From the NCBI GenBank assembly GCA_965198895.1, contig OZ240676.1, positions 2,914,001 through 2,978,000 on the forward strand: 64,000 nt of DNA, in the 5' to 3' direction. The DNA is from LMUY01 sp965198895 (lineage in GTDB: Bacteria > Pseudomonadota > Alphaproteobacteria > Acetobacterales > Acetobacteraceae). The notes beneath the pieces are model-generated. The model did no database searches. It was not told the DNA's origin and saw only the letters and a list, made by a program, of their open reading frames with translations. Both the position numbers and the translations under genes were made by a program. Positions 42,645 through 52,087 of this stretch are shown piece after piece. Position 1 is the stretch's first letter. Each line of letters begins with the position of its first letter.

Positions 42645-43228
42645 CGCCACAGTCCTTGGATCAACCGGCGCAGCGGCCGCAGGGCGGTGTGGCGGGACAG
42701 GCCGGTCGGGACCACGAGATCGGCGCGGCGGCGTTTCTGCGAATCGGGCATTTGCCGGGCGATGATAGCGTCGATCTGCGCCGGGGTCATGCCGCGGCGG
42801 CGGCGCAGGCGGGCGATCTGCACCGACCGCGGGGCGGAGACGACCACCACCACGTCAACCCGCGTCTCGCCACCGGTCTCCAGCAGCAAGGGTACGTCGA
42901 GCACGGCGGCGGGGGCGCGGCTGCGCCGGGCACGGGCGAGAAAGGCATGCTCCAGGCGGCGCACCCGGGGATGCATGATGCGCTCCAGCTGCTTCATCGC
43001 CGCCTCGTTGCCGACCACCGCCGCGCGCAGTCGGGTCCGGTCGAGCACGCCGTCCTGCACGGTGCCGGGAAAGGCGGCCTCGATTGCGGGGAGCGCGGCG
43101 CCCCCGGGGGCCTGCAGGCGATGGACGGCGGCGTCCGCATCGAACACGGGGATGCCGGCGCGGCGAAATACCTTGGCGGCGGTCGACTTGCCCATGCCGA
43201 TCCCGCCGGTCAGTCCGATGATCTTCAT
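42641..43228 (-). CDS. coaE: Dephospho-CoA kinase
   Basis: The last step of CoA biosynthesis, phosphorylating the 3'-OH of dephospho-CoA. The 195-residue protein has the P-loop LTGGIGMGKSTAAKVF, GIPVFDADAAVHRL, HPRVRRLEHAFL, VLDVPLLLETGG and the lid ARLRRRRGMTPAQIDAIIARQM. The length is typical. Both ends are coupled: its ATG overlaps the aroE stop and its stop overlaps the dnaQ start, each as ATGA. Confidence 0.96.
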   Translation of the reverse strand: MKIIGLTGGIGMGKSTAAKVFRRAGIPVFDADAAVHRLQAPGGAALPAIEAAFPGTVQDGVLDRTRLRAAVVGNEAAMKQLERIMHPRVRRLEHAFLARARRSRAPAAVLDVPLLLETGGETRVDVVVVVSAPRSVQIARLRRRRGMTPAQIDAIIARQMPDSQKRRRADLVVPTGLSRHTALRPLRRLIQGLWR

Positions 43229-44061
43229 AGCCCGGCAGCCGCCAGGTCGCTTGCCACCAAATCGTACAGGGCCGCGTCCACGTCCGGCTGCACACCGAAC
43301 CAGGCGGCGAAGCCGGGCGCCGCCTGGTGCAGCAGCATGCCCAAGCCGCCGACGGCCAGCAGGCCGCGCGCCCGAGCGGCGGCGAGCAGCCTGGTCTCCA
43401 GCGGGGCGTAGACGATGTCGCAGACCGCCATGCCCGGCGGGGCCCCGGCGAGATCCATCTCGAGCGGCGGCTGGCCGGTCATCCCCAGGCTGGTCGTGTT
43501 CACCAGCAGTGCGACGCCGCCGAGCGCATGACGCTCGTGCCACGGGATGGTCCGCAGCCCCGGCAACACGGCGGCCAGGTCGGCGGCGTGCGCGGGCGTG
43601 CGGTTCGCGATGGTCACGGCCACCCCCTCGGCGAGCAGTGCGGCGGCGATGGCGCGGGCCGCCCCGCCGGCCCCGAGCAACAAGGCCGGGCCAAAGGGGG
43701 CAGCATGGGCCCGCAGGTTGGCGAGGAAACCGGCGCCGTCGGTGTTGTCCCCCACCACGCCCGCCTCGGTGAAGACCAGCGTGTTCACCGCCCCCGCCCG
43801 AAGCGCTGCCGGCCGCAACTCGTCGCACAGGGCCGCCACGGCGACCTTGTGCGGCACGGTCACGTTCACGCCGCGGAACCCGGCGGCGCGCAGCCGGGCC
43901 ACCTCGCTCGCCAGATCCTCCGGCCGGACCGGCAGCGGCACATAGGCGCCATCGATGCCGTACCGCGCCAGCCAGTGGTTGTGCAGCAAGGGGGAGCGGG
44001 AATGGGACACCGGCCAGCCGACCACCCCGGCCAGCCGCGCCCGGGCAGTGAGCGACGTCAT
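43225..44061 (-). CDS. aroE: Shikimate dehydrogenase
   Basis: NADPH-dependent reduction of 3-dehydroshikimate to shikimate. The 278-residue protein shows GVVGWPVSHSRSPLLHNHWLARYGIDGAYVPLPV (shikimate-binding Ser pair), GVNVTVPHKVAVAAL (catalytic Lys), GAVNTLVF, DNTDGAGFLANL, the nucleotide-binding LLLGAGGAARAIAAALL, and VCDIVYAPLETRLLAAARARG. ATG 44061 is chosen from homology; an upstream in-frame ATG at 44076 is possible. It leads the aroE-coaE-dnaQ operon; the septum-formation gene maf, often upstream of aroE in this cluster, is not seen. The 217-bp gap to cyoA carries the divergent promoters and nothing else recognised. Confidence 0.96.
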   Translation of the reverse strand: MTSLTARARLAGVVGWPVSHSRSPLLHNHWLARYGIDGAYVPLPVRPEDLASEVARLRAAGFRGVNVTVPHKVAVAALCDELRPAALRAGAVNTLVFTEAGVVGDNTDGAGFLANLRAHAAPFGPALLLGAGGAARAIAAALLAEGVAVTIANRTPAHAADLAAVLPGLRTIPWHERHALGGVALLVNTTSLGMTGQPPLEMDLAGAPPGMAVCDIVYAPLETRLLAAARARGLLAVGGLGMLLHQAAPGFAAWFGVQPDVDAALYDLVASDLAAAGL

Positions 44062-44278
44062 GGCGCCACAGACCATGCCGCACCGGGTCACGGCAAGGCG
44101 ATATGTCCCGCCCAAGACCAGGCTGCCTGCTTGGAGGCCGAAACGGTCGAGCGCCTGCATCCGAGTTGAACGCGTTTTGGGGTGGCACGCGCGGCTCAGC
44201 CTGCGTATGGAGCGCTTGCCAAGCGGTCCCTCGCCCACACATCGCCGTTGTCCCATCCCCGAACATGGAAGGTTAGCG

Positions 44279-45217
44279 ATGCGCGCCACGCCGACGCCTC
44301 ATAACCAAACCCGCCACTGGCGTCCCGCCCTCAAGACCTTGCGATGGGCCATTCTCCTGGCACCGCTGACGCTGGGGGCCTGTCAACCGGCTGTACTCGA
44401 TCCACAGGGCTTTATCGGTACGTCCGAGAAGACGATCCTGCTCGACTCCCTGGCGATCATGCTGGCGATCGTGATCCCCACCATTGTCGCCACGGCGGCA
44501 TTCGCCTGGTGGTTCCGCGCCTCCAACGCCAAGGCCAAATACCTGCCCGACTGGGGCTATTCCGGCGCCATCGAGCTGATCGTCTGGGGCATCCCGACGC
44601 TCACGATCATGCTGCTGGGCGGCGTGACCTGGGTCGCCTCCCACGAACTCGACCCGGCGGTGCCGATCGTGTCCAACAACAAACCGATCGAGATCGAAGG
44701 CGTCTCGCTGGATTGGAAATGGCTGTTCATCTATCCCGACCAGCACGTGGCCAGCGTGAACGAATTGGTCGTCCCCGCTGGCGTTCCGCTGCACTTCTCG
44801 CTGACGTCGGCGAGCGTGATGAACGCGTTCTTCATCCCGCAGCTGGGCAGCATGATCTACACGATGAACGGCATGACCTCGACGCTGAACCTGATCTCGG
44901 ACAAGCCCGGCACATATTATGGCCAGTCGTCGCACTATAGCGGCGACGGCTTCTCCGACATGAATTTCCAGGTGCATGCCTTGCCCGCCGACCAGTTTGC
45001 GAACTGGGTCACCACGACCCGGGCCGCCGGCGGCCCGGTGCTGGACGCCGCGAGCTACGCGACCCTGTCCAAACAGAGCAGCCACGTGGCGCCGTTCACC
45101 TACCACGATGCCGATCCGACGATCTTCGCCAAGATCGTCACCCAACAAATTCCGCCCGCCCCAGGCCCGCAGGCCGGGACGCCCTCTGTCGATGTCTCCA
45201 ACCGGACGGTGCAGTAG
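44279..45217 (+). CDS. cyoA: Cytochrome bo3-type ubiquinol oxidase subunit II
   Basis: Subunit II of the quinol oxidase. The 312-residue protein has a lipoprotein-type signal ending LTLGAC, two membrane helices (~50-72, IMLAIVIPTIVATAAFAWWF, and ~85-110, AIELIVWGIPTLTIMLLGGVTW), and a periplasmic cupredoxin domain (EIEGVSLDWKWLFIYPDQHVASVNELVVPAGVP, ASVMNAFFIPQLGSMIYTMNGM). Cu-A ligands are absent, as expected for a quinol rather than cytochrome c oxidase. The ATG at 44279 has GGAAGG about 8 bases upstream. It is the first of four genes and directly abuts cyoB. Confidence 0.96.
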   Translation: MRATPTPHNQTRHWRPALKTLRWAILLAPLTLGACQPAVLDPQGFIGTSEKTILLDSLAIMLAIVIPTIVATAAFAWWFRASNAKAKYLPDWGYSGAIELIVWGIPTLTIMLLGGVTWVASHELDPAVPIVSNNKPIEIEGVSLDWKWLFIYPDQHVASVNELVVPAGVPLHFSLTSASVMNAFFIPQLGSMIYTMNGMTSTLNLISDKPGTYYGQSSHYSGDGFSDMNFQVHALPADQFANWVTTTRAAGGPVLDAASYATLSKQSSHVAPFTYHDADPTIFAKIVTQQIPPAPGPQAGTPSVDVSNRTVQ

Positions 45218-47224
45218 ATGCTCGGAAAGCTCACTTGGTCGGCGATCCCGTTCGACCAGCCCATTCCTCTCGCCGCGGCTGCCCTCGTGGGCGTCGTGGT
45301 CATCGGCGTGCTTGCCCTCGTCACGTTCAAAGGTTGGCTGCCGTACCTTTGGAAAGAGTGGATCACCAGTGTCGACCACAAGCGCGTCGGCATCATGTAT
45401 TGCCTGCTGGCGCTCGTCATGCTGTTGCGCGGATTCAGCGACGCGCTCCTGATGCGTTCGCAACAGGCGCTCGCATACCACTCGGGCGGCTATTTGCCGC
45501 CGGAACACTACGACCAGATCTTCTCGGCCCACGGCACGCTGATGATCTTCTTCGTTGCGATGCCGTTCGTGATCGGCCTGATGAACTTTGTCGTGCCGCT
45601 GCAACTCGGCGTGCGCGACGTGGCGTTCCCCACGCTCAACTCCGTCAGCTTCTGGCTCACCGCGACGGGCGCGCTGCTGGTCAATTTGTCGCTGGTGGTG
45701 GGTGAGTTCGCCCGCACCGGCTGGCTGCCCTACCCGCCGCTATCCGAGCTCGCCTACTCGCCCGGCGTAGGCGTAGACTATTACCTCTGGTCGCTGCAGA
45801 TCTCAGGTGTTGGGACGCTGCTCACCGGCGTGAACTTCGTGACCACCGTGCTCAAAATGCACGCGCCGGGTATGACCTATCTGCGCATGCCGATGTTCTG
45901 CTGGACGACGCTCGCTTCCAGCCTGCTGATCACCGCCGCCTTCCCGATCCTGACCGCGACGCTGGCGATGCTGACGCTGGACCGGTACATGGGCTTCCAC
46001 TTTTTCACCAATGACGGTGGCGGCAACGTCATGATGTTCATGAACCTCATCTGGGCGTGGGGACACCCCGAGGTTTACATCCTCATCTTACCCGCATTTG
46101 GCGTGTTCTCCGAAGTGGTGTCCACCTTCTCACGCAAGCCCCTGTTCGGCTACCGCTCGATGGTGATGGCGACGATGGCGATCTTCGTGCTCGCCTTCAC
46201 CGTCTGGCTGCACCACTTCTTCACCATGGGTGCCGGCGGCGACGTGAACGCCATCTTCGGCATCATGTCGATGATCATCGCCGTGCCGACGGGCGTGAAG
46301 GTGTTCAACTGGCTGTTCACGATGTATGGCGGCCGGGTCGTCTACTCCACTGCCATGATGTTCGCGATCGGCTTCATGATCACCTTTGTGATCGGCGGTA
46401 TGACGGGTGTGCTGCTGGCGGTGCCTCCGGCGGACTTCGTGCTGCACAACAGCCTGTTCCTGGTGGCGCACTTCCACAACGTCATCATCGGCGGCGTGCT
46501 GTTCGGCGCCTTCGCGGGATACAATTACTGGTTCCCGAAGGCGTTTGGCTTCCGGCTGCACGAGGGGCTCGGCAAGGCGTCGTTCTGGTGCTGGCAGATC
46601 GGCTTCTGGGTGGCGTTCGCCCCCCTTTATGTGCTGGGCCTCGAGGGCATGACCCGGCGTATGCAGCACTACGACGTGCCCGCCTGGCGTCCGTGGCTGC
46701 TGGTGGCCGCCGTCGGGGCGCTGATCATCACGGCCGGCATCGGTCTGCAGATCGCCCAGCTGGTCTACAGCATCCGTCATCGCGACGAGCTGCGCGACGA
46801 ATTCGGCGATCCCTGGGATGGCCGCTCGCTCGAGTGGGCGACCGCCTCGCCGCCGCCGTCCTTCAACTTCGCCGTGCTGCCGCACGTCGAGGGCGAGGAG
46901 CCGTACTGGGGCATCAAGCAGCGCGCCTTCGAACAGCTCCATCTCGCCGACGAGCCGGAGTACGAGGAAATCGAGATGCCGCGGAACAGCCCGACCGGCT
47001 TCATGTGCGCCTTCTTCGCGACGTTCATGGGCTTCGCGCTGATCTGGCACATCTGGTGGATGGTCGGCGTGGCCTTCGTCGGTGCTTTCGCGGTGTTCGT
47101 GGGCTTCGCCTGGCGTGACCGGACGGAGGAGATGATCCCGGTGGAGGAGGTCGCCCGCGTCAACCGAGCCAACCGCCGCGCCCGCATGGACGTCCTGGAG
47201 CGCATGAAAGCGAACGCGGTATGA
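45218..47224 (+). CDS. cyoB: Cytochrome bo3-type ubiquinol oxidase subunit I
   Basis: The catalytic haem-copper subunit that reduces oxygen and pumps protons. The 668-residue protein has 15 expected membrane helices. The quinone-site residues Arg71, Asp75, His97 and Gln100 (RGFSDALL and PPEHYDQ) correspond to E. coli Arg71, Asp75, His98 and Gln101. The low-spin haem ligand is in FSAHGTLM, the CuB/Tyr loop is WGHPEVYILILPAFG, CuB His pair LHHFFTMG, and haem ligands lie in VAHFHNVIIGG. Its ATG immediately follows the cyoA stop and its stop overlaps cyoC (ATGA). Confidence 0.98.
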   Translation: MLGKLTWSAIPFDQPIPLAAAALVGVVVIGVLALVTFKGWLPYLWKEWITSVDHKRVGIMYCLLALVMLLRGFSDALLMRSQQALAYHSGGYLPPEHYDQIFSAHGTLMIFFVAMPFVIGLMNFVVPLQLGVRDVAFPTLNSVSFWLTATGALLVNLSLVVGEFARTGWLPYPPLSELAYSPGVGVDYYLWSLQISGVGTLLTGVNFVTTVLKMHAPGMTYLRMPMFCWTTLASSLLITAAFPILTATLAMLTLDRYMGFHFFTNDGGGNVMMFMNLIWAWGHPEVYILILPAFGVFSEVVSTFSRKPLFGYRSMVMATMAIFVLAFTVWLHHFFTMGAGGDVNAIFGIMSMIIAVPTGVKVFNWLFTMYGGRVVYSTAMMFAIGFMITFVIGGMTGVLLAVPPADFVLHNSLFLVAHFHNVIIGGVLFGAFAGYNYWFPKAFGFRLHEGLGKASFWCWQIGFWVAFAPLYVLGLEGMTRRMQHYDVPAWRPWLLVAAVGALIITAGIGLQIAQLVYSIRHRDELRDEFGDPWDGRSLEWATASPPPSFNFAVLPHVEGEEPYWGIKQRAFEQLHLADEPEYEEIEMPRNSPTGFMCAFFATFMGFALIWHIWWMVGVAFVGAFAVFVGFAWRDRTEEMIPVEEVARVNRANRRARMDVLERMKANAV

Positions 47225-47886
47225 GCGCACACGCGGCCGGCCGGCATGCCGACCCCTACCGGCTCGGGCATGGCGCCGGACACCAGCGCGACCCGAAGTC
47301 CGAGCACGGGCACGGCAGCCTGGCATCCAAGCGCATCGTCGTCGGGTACGGGTTCTGGATCTTCCTGCTCAGCGACATCATCATGTTCTCCGCGTTTTTC
47401 GCGACGTTCGCGGTGCTGTCGAACGCCACGGCCGGCGGGCCCTCTGGCAAACAAATATTCGACCTCACCAACGTCGCGATCGAGACGGCGTGCCTGCTCG
47501 CCTCCAGCTTCACCTGCGGTCTGGCCAGCATCGGCGCCTCGCGTGGCAAGCCCGCCATGTTCTATGGCGCGATGGCGATCACCTTCGTGCTGGGTGCGAT
47601 CTTCATCTTCCTCGAGGTGAAGGAGTTCGTGGGGCTGATCGCCATCGGCGCCGGCCCGCAGCGCAGTGCCTTCCTGTCCGCGTTCTTCACCCTGGTCGGC
47701 TGCCACGGGTTGCACGTCAGCATCGGCCTGCTTTGGCTGCTGACAATGATGGCGCAGGTGTTCGCCAAGGGGTTCCGGCCCGACATCATGCGCCGGATGT
47801 TATGCTTCAGTCTGTTTTGGCACGCCCTGGACATCATCTGGGTTGCGCTGTTTTCGGTGGTCTACCTGATAGGATCCGGCCAATGA
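47221..47886 (+). CDS. cyoC: Cytochrome bo3-type ubiquinol oxidase subunit III
   Basis: A 221-residue integral membrane protein with five helices: KRIVVGYGFWIFLLSDIIMFSAFFATFAVLSN, IETACLLASSFTCGLASIGA, MFYGAMAITFVLGAIFIFLEVKEF, FLSAFFTLVGCHGLHVSIGLLWLLTMM and FSLFWHALDIIWVALFSVVYLIG. It includes the subunit III blocks FIFLEVKEF and GCHGLHVSIG. The start overlaps cyoB and the end overlaps cyoD. Confidence 0.96.
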   Translation: MSAHAAGRHADPYRLGHGAGHQRDPKSEHGHGSLASKRIVVGYGFWIFLLSDIIMFSAFFATFAVLSNATAGGPSGKQIFDLTNVAIETACLLASSFTCGLASIGASRGKPAMFYGAMAITFVLGAIFIFLEVKEFVGLIAIGAGPQRSAFLSAFFTLVGCHGLHVSIGLLWLLTMMAQVFAKGFRPDIMRRMLCFSLFWHALDIIWVALFSVVYLIGSGQ

Positions 47887-48287
47887 GCGAGGCTCAGCGC
47901 ATCGACGACCGCCACGAGGACGACCGGGCACCCGGCGACGACCGGATCGGCAGCGACGAGCCTTCGGAGGGCCTGACGGGTTACCTGGTTGGGCTCGGCC
48001 TTGCCGTCCTGCTGACCTGCGTCTCGTTCGTCGTCGCGGGCACGTCGCTGGTCTGGGGGCCGAGCATCCCGATCGCAATCGCCGTGCTGGCGGTGGCGCA
48101 GATGGGCGTGCACCTGGTGTTCTTCCTGCACATCACCAGCGGACCGGACAGCACCAACAACGTCATGGCGTTGGCGTTCGGCGTGCTGATCGTGTTCCTG
48201 CTGATCGCCGGGTCGCTGTACATCATGAGCCAGATGAACCACAACATGATGCTGCCGATGGACCAGATCATGCAGATGCAAAGGTAA
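47883..48287 (+). CDS. cyoD: Cytochrome bo3-type ubiquinol oxidase subunit IV
   Basis: A 134-residue subunit with a charged N-terminal region (Asp-rich, residues 1-30) and three membrane helices (LTGYLVGLGLAVLLTCVSFVV, IPIAIAVLAVAQMGVHLVFFLHI and VMALAFGVLIVFLLIAGSLYIM). It overlaps cyoC as ATGA. The operon ends here: haem O synthase (cyoE), often the fifth gene, is absent, and the next gene is on the opposite strand 17 bp away. Confidence 0.94.
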   Translation: MSEAQRIDDRHEDDRAPGDDRIGSDEPSEGLTGYLVGLGLAVLLTCVSFVVAGTSLVWGPSIPIAIAVLAVAQMGVHLVFFLHITSGPDSTNNVMALAFGVLIVFLLIAGSLYIMSQMNHNMMLPMDQIMQMQR

Positions 48288-48304
48288 CGAAAAGTCCCCC
48301 ACGG

Positions 48305-48970
48305 CTAGCGGCCGTTCGCCAACCGGCCTTCGTACCATTGGACGAGCCGGGTCGTGGGGAACAGCAGCACGAAGTAGATCACCGCCACCGCCGTGTAGAC
48401 CTCGAGTGGCTTATAGGTGTCGGCCGTGATCAGCGTGCCCTGGTAGAGCAGGTCCGGCACGGCGATGGTGGAGACCAGCGAGGTGTTCTTCAGCTGGGTG
48501 ATCGACTGGTTCAGGAAGGGCGGCACCATGCGACGCACCGCCTGCGGTAGCACCACAAGGCGCATCACCTGCCAGGGCCGCAGCCCGATGGCGCGCGCCG
48601 CATCCCATTGGCCGCGCTCGATGGAGAGAATGCCGCCGCGGAAAATTTCGGCGTAAAAAGCGGCGGTGTAGAACGACAGCACCAGCGTCGCCGCTGCCAC
48701 GGCCGGGATCTGGACATTCAGGATCACAGGTAGCGCGTAGTAGAACCAAACGATCTGCACGAGCAGCGGCGTGCAGCGGAATGCCTCGACCAGTCCCACC
48801 AGCGGGATGATGAGCAGCCGCGATTTCGACAGCCGCCCGAGCCCGATTAACAGGCCGAGCAGCAACCCGAGCAGGATCGTGCCGATGGTGTAGGCGAGCG
48901 TGACCTCCACCCCCACCACGAACAGATGCGTGTAGCGGAGGAGGAAGCCAAAGCTCCACTGGTAGCCCAA
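48305..48970 (-). CDS. Polar amino-acid ABC transporter permease (HisM/GlnP family)
   Basis: A 221-residue permease with five or six helices and the HisMQ loop FRGGILSIERGQWDAARAIGLRPWQVMRLVVLPQAVRRMVPPFLNQ, containing the coupling EAA-like motif. The family start GYQWSFGFLLRYT is present, but no ATG precedes it: the best start is TTG 48970, and the frame runs straight on into the 142-bp repeat at 48984. The native start may have been altered by the repeat insertion. The substrate-binding protein lies just beyond the repeat on the same strand. An ATPase gene is not present in the window. Confidence 0.9.
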   Translation of the reverse strand: MGYQWSFGFLLRYTHLFVVGVEVTLAYTIGTILLGLLLGLLIGLGRLSKSRLLIIPLVGLVEAFRCTPLLVQIVWFYYALPVILNVQIPAVAAATLVLSFYTAAFYAEIFRGGILSIERGQWDAARAIGLRPWQVMRLVVLPQAVRRMVPPFLNQSITQLKNTSLVSTIAVPDLLYQGTLITADTYKPLEVYTAVAVIYFVLLFPTTRLVQWYEGRLANGR

Positions 48971-48983
48971 CGCTAGCCAGCTC

Positions 48984-49125
48984 CCGTCATGCCAGGGCTT
49001 GACCCTGGTATCCACGGGGTTGGTGTTCTGACGTCGGATGAGTTGCTGGCACGATTGCATGCAAGACGGGTGAGTCGGTGCCTGTGGAGCGCCGTGGATA
49101 CCAGGGTCAAGCCCTGGCATGACGG
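48984..49125. repeat. 142-bp intergenic inverted-repeat element, copy 3
   Basis: Begins CCGTCATGCCAGGGCTTGAC and ends with the inverse GTCAAGCCCTGGCATGACGG, with a near-perfect pair of arms around a ~66-bp centre, the same length as copies 1 and 2. It occupies the gap between the permease and the substrate-binding-protein genes, ending 11 bp from the latter's stop. Confidence 0.92.
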
Positions 49126-49136
49126 TACTATTGGCA

Positions 49137-49979
49137 TCAGAATGTCAGGTTCGGCGGCAAGTCGTCCCGCTGGACGCCGTTCAGCGCCAGGCCGTCCAGC
49201 AGGAATTCCCGCACCTGCCCGGTGCCGCGGTTGAAGTCGATCCAGGCGTTCAGCACCTCGATGAACCGGGTATCCGGCTCCCGCCGCACGCCGAAATTGC
49301 TCGGCAGCGCCACGACCGGGCCGGTCAGCAGCTGGTACGTGCCCAGTGAGTGGTTCTTCGCCAGCGTGGACAGGCCGAGCATGGCGGCGAGGATGAAGGC
49401 GTCGGCGCGGCCGGACTGGAAGAACAGGGTGCATTCGTCGCGCGTCTTCAACGCCGTGATCTGCGCCTTGGGGCAGTAACGCCGGGCCGCGACCTCGTGC
49501 AGCGAGCCGATGTCGCAGATGATGCGGATCTCGGGCTTGTTCAGATCGTCCCAGGTCTTGGGCGTGAACCCGGCCTTGGCGATGCAGCCGAACGGGTGGG
49601 TGATGAAGCTGTGGGTGAACCCGATCGCCAGCGCCCGCGCCGGGGTGGGGTTCAGCGCAAAGGCGAGGTCGACCTTGTTGGCCTGCAGGTCCAACACGGA
49701 GGTGCCATAGGTGCCTTCGACGTATTCCACCTTGGCGTCGAACACCTTGGCGATGTCGTCCGCCATCTCGATGCAGGCGCCCTTCCAGGTGCCGGTGGCG
49801 AGGTCCTTGGCGAAGTAGGGTGCTTCGCCGGGCAGGGCGGAGATGCGCAGCGTCTTGGTGCGGGTCACGCGGTCGATCGCGGGTTCGGTGGTGCCTTGCG
49901 CGCGGGCTTCCCCGATCAGCGCGGCGGCGGGCACGATGGCGGCAGCGGCGGCCAAGCCGCGGCGGGTCAGGCGGTTCAT
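49137..49979 (-). CDS. Polar amino-acid ABC transporter substrate-binding protein
   Basis: A 280-residue periplasmic type II binding protein. The signal peptide MNRLTRRGLAAAAAIVPAAALIGEARAQ has a twin Arg and ends ARA. The mature protein shows the SBP_bac_3 pattern: TLRISALPGEAPYFAKDLATGTWKGACIEMADDIAKVFDAKVEYVEGTYGTSVLDLQANKVDLAFAL, then ITHPFGCIAKAG, and a second lobe LSTLAKNHSLGTYQLLTGPVVALPSNFGVRREPD. The ligand is unknown. It is upstream of the permease in the same direction, separated by the repeat copy 3, so the pair forms an incomplete importer unless its ATPase is elsewhere. Confidence 0.9.
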   Translation of the reverse strand: MNRLTRRGLAAAAAIVPAAALIGEARAQGTTEPAIDRVTRTKTLRISALPGEAPYFAKDLATGTWKGACIEMADDIAKVFDAKVEYVEGTYGTSVLDLQANKVDLAFALNPTPARALAIGFTHSFITHPFGCIAKAGFTPKTWDDLNKPEIRIICDIGSLHEVAARRYCPKAQITALKTRDECTLFFQSGRADAFILAAMLGLSTLAKNHSLGTYQLLTGPVVALPSNFGVRREPDTRFIEVLNAWIDFNRGTGQVREFLLDGLALNGVQRDDLPPNLTF

Positions 49980-50052
49980 CTTCAGTGCTCCTTGTCCCCG
50001 GCATCATTCCGCGGTCGGGCCCTGGCGTGCAATCTCCGCGCCAGAATCGTCG

Positions 50053-50631
50053 CTAGGGAGCGTCCTCTGGCTCAGGGTTGAATGCGACATCCTCGTAGAA
50101 TTCAGCGACCGGGATTTCGACGCCGATCTCCGGCAAACCCAAAATGTCGGCGAGCGTGAGAGCCGTCGCGGTCCAGGCTGCCCCGTCGGTGTCCCGATGC
50201 AGAACCATCACGCCGGCAAATCGGGTTTCGACCATTACGTAGCTGCGTATCGAGGGGACAAGGACATAGTCCCGCACCTTGGTGATCCGGTCGTTGCTGG
50301 CGGTGGAGGGGCTCAGTGCCTCGAACACGATGCACACGTCCGGCGCAAGCCCTTCGGTGCCGGGGAATTTCGTGCAGGTGACCAGAGCATCCGGATAGCG
50401 GATCGCGGCCCCCGTTTGCACGCCGAGATCGGGGCCGAACACGGCACACGGCGTCCCGCGCAGCCGCGATCGCAGGGCCGCGTGGATGTTGATCATCACC
50501 CTGTTGTGGTCGGCGTTACCACCGGTCATGCCGACGGGGCGAACGCCATCGAACTCGTAGCGGCCCTCCTGTGCGGCAGCCCAGGTCAGGAAGTGCTCCG
50601 CCGTCCAGGTTTGTTGCAGCGCGACGCTCAT
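50053..50631 (-). CDS. Uma2-family (DUF820) endonuclease-fold protein
   Basis: A 192-residue protein with the Uma2 pattern: TAEHFLTWAAAQEGRYEFDGVRPVGMTGGNADHNRVMINIHAALRSRL, then the PD-(D/E)XK-like core AIRYPDALVTCTKF and DVCIVFEALSPSTASNDRITKVRDY, with the conserved Asp and Glu and Lys. It ends VPVAEFYEDVAF-like. Uma2 proteins are numerous in cyanobacteria and some alphaproteobacteria, and are suspected nucleases without a demonstrated role. It is a single gene between two ABC-transporter loci, in the same direction as both. Confidence 0.88.
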   Translation of the reverse strand: MSVALQQTWTAEHFLTWAAAQEGRYEFDGVRPVGMTGGNADHNRVMINIHAALRSRLRGTPCAVFGPDLGVQTGAAIRYPDALVTCTKFPGTEGLAPDVCIVFEALSPSTASNDRITKVRDYVLVPSIRSYVMVETRFAGVMVLHRDTDGAAWTATALTLADILGLPEIGVEIPVAEFYEDVAFNPEPEDAP

Positions 50632-50655
50632 GGCGCCAGCATAGCACGGCAGAGG

Positions 50656-51361
<706 letters not shown>

Positions 51362-51372
<11 letters not shown>

Positions 51373-52087
51373 ATTTGTCGCCCAGATAGGCGCGGATGAC
51401 TGCCGGGTCGCGCACCAGATCCTTGGGCAGGCCCTGGGTCAGCACGCGGCCGAGGTTGAGCACCACGGCCCGGTCGATCAGCGGCAGCAGGATCTCCATC
51501 ACGTGCTCGACCATGATCACGGTGATCCCCGTGTCGCGGATGTCGCGGATCAACTGCACGCCGGATTGCGCCTCGGTCGGGGTGAGCCCGGTGAGCATCT
51601 CGTCCAGCAGCAGCACGCGGGGGCGGGTGGCGAGCGCGCGGGCGATCTCCAGCCGGCGTTTCTCGGGCGGGGTGAGCGAATGGGCAAGACGGTCGGCGCG
51701 GGCGGCCAGCCCGGTGGTGTCGAGCACGCGTTCCGCCGCAGCCATGGCCTCGTGGGCGCGGCTGGTGCGGCTGAACGCGCCGACCATGACGTTCTCGAGC
51801 ACGGTCATGCTGTCGAACGAGCGCACCACCTGGAACGTGCGGGCGATCCCGGCCCGTGCGCAGGCGAGCGGGCCGGCGCCGGAGATGCGCTTGCCGTCCA
51901 GCCGGATCTCGCCGCGGTCCGGGGACACCTCGCCGGAGATGGAATTGAACATGCTCGTCTTGCCGGCGCCGTTGGGGCCGATCAGGCCGAGGATCTCGCC
52001 TGCGGCCACGTCGAAGCTGATCTCGACATTGGCTGCGACCCCGCCGAACGACTTGGAGACGTTGTCGACTTCAAGCAGCGGGGGCAT
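51362..52087 (-). CDS. livG: Branched-chain amino-acid-type ABC transporter ATPase LivG
   Basis: A 241-residue ATPase with Walker A IGPNGAGKTSMFNSISG, the LivG block GIARTFQVVRSFDSMTVLENVMVG, signature LTPPEKRRLEIARALATRPRVLLLDEMLTGL (the canonical LSGGQ is replaced by LTPPE), and IRDTGITVIMVEHVME. The start overlaps livM by 17 bp. The changed signature deserves note but is tolerated in LivG proteins, where LPYGxQR-type variants are usual. Confidence 0.93.
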
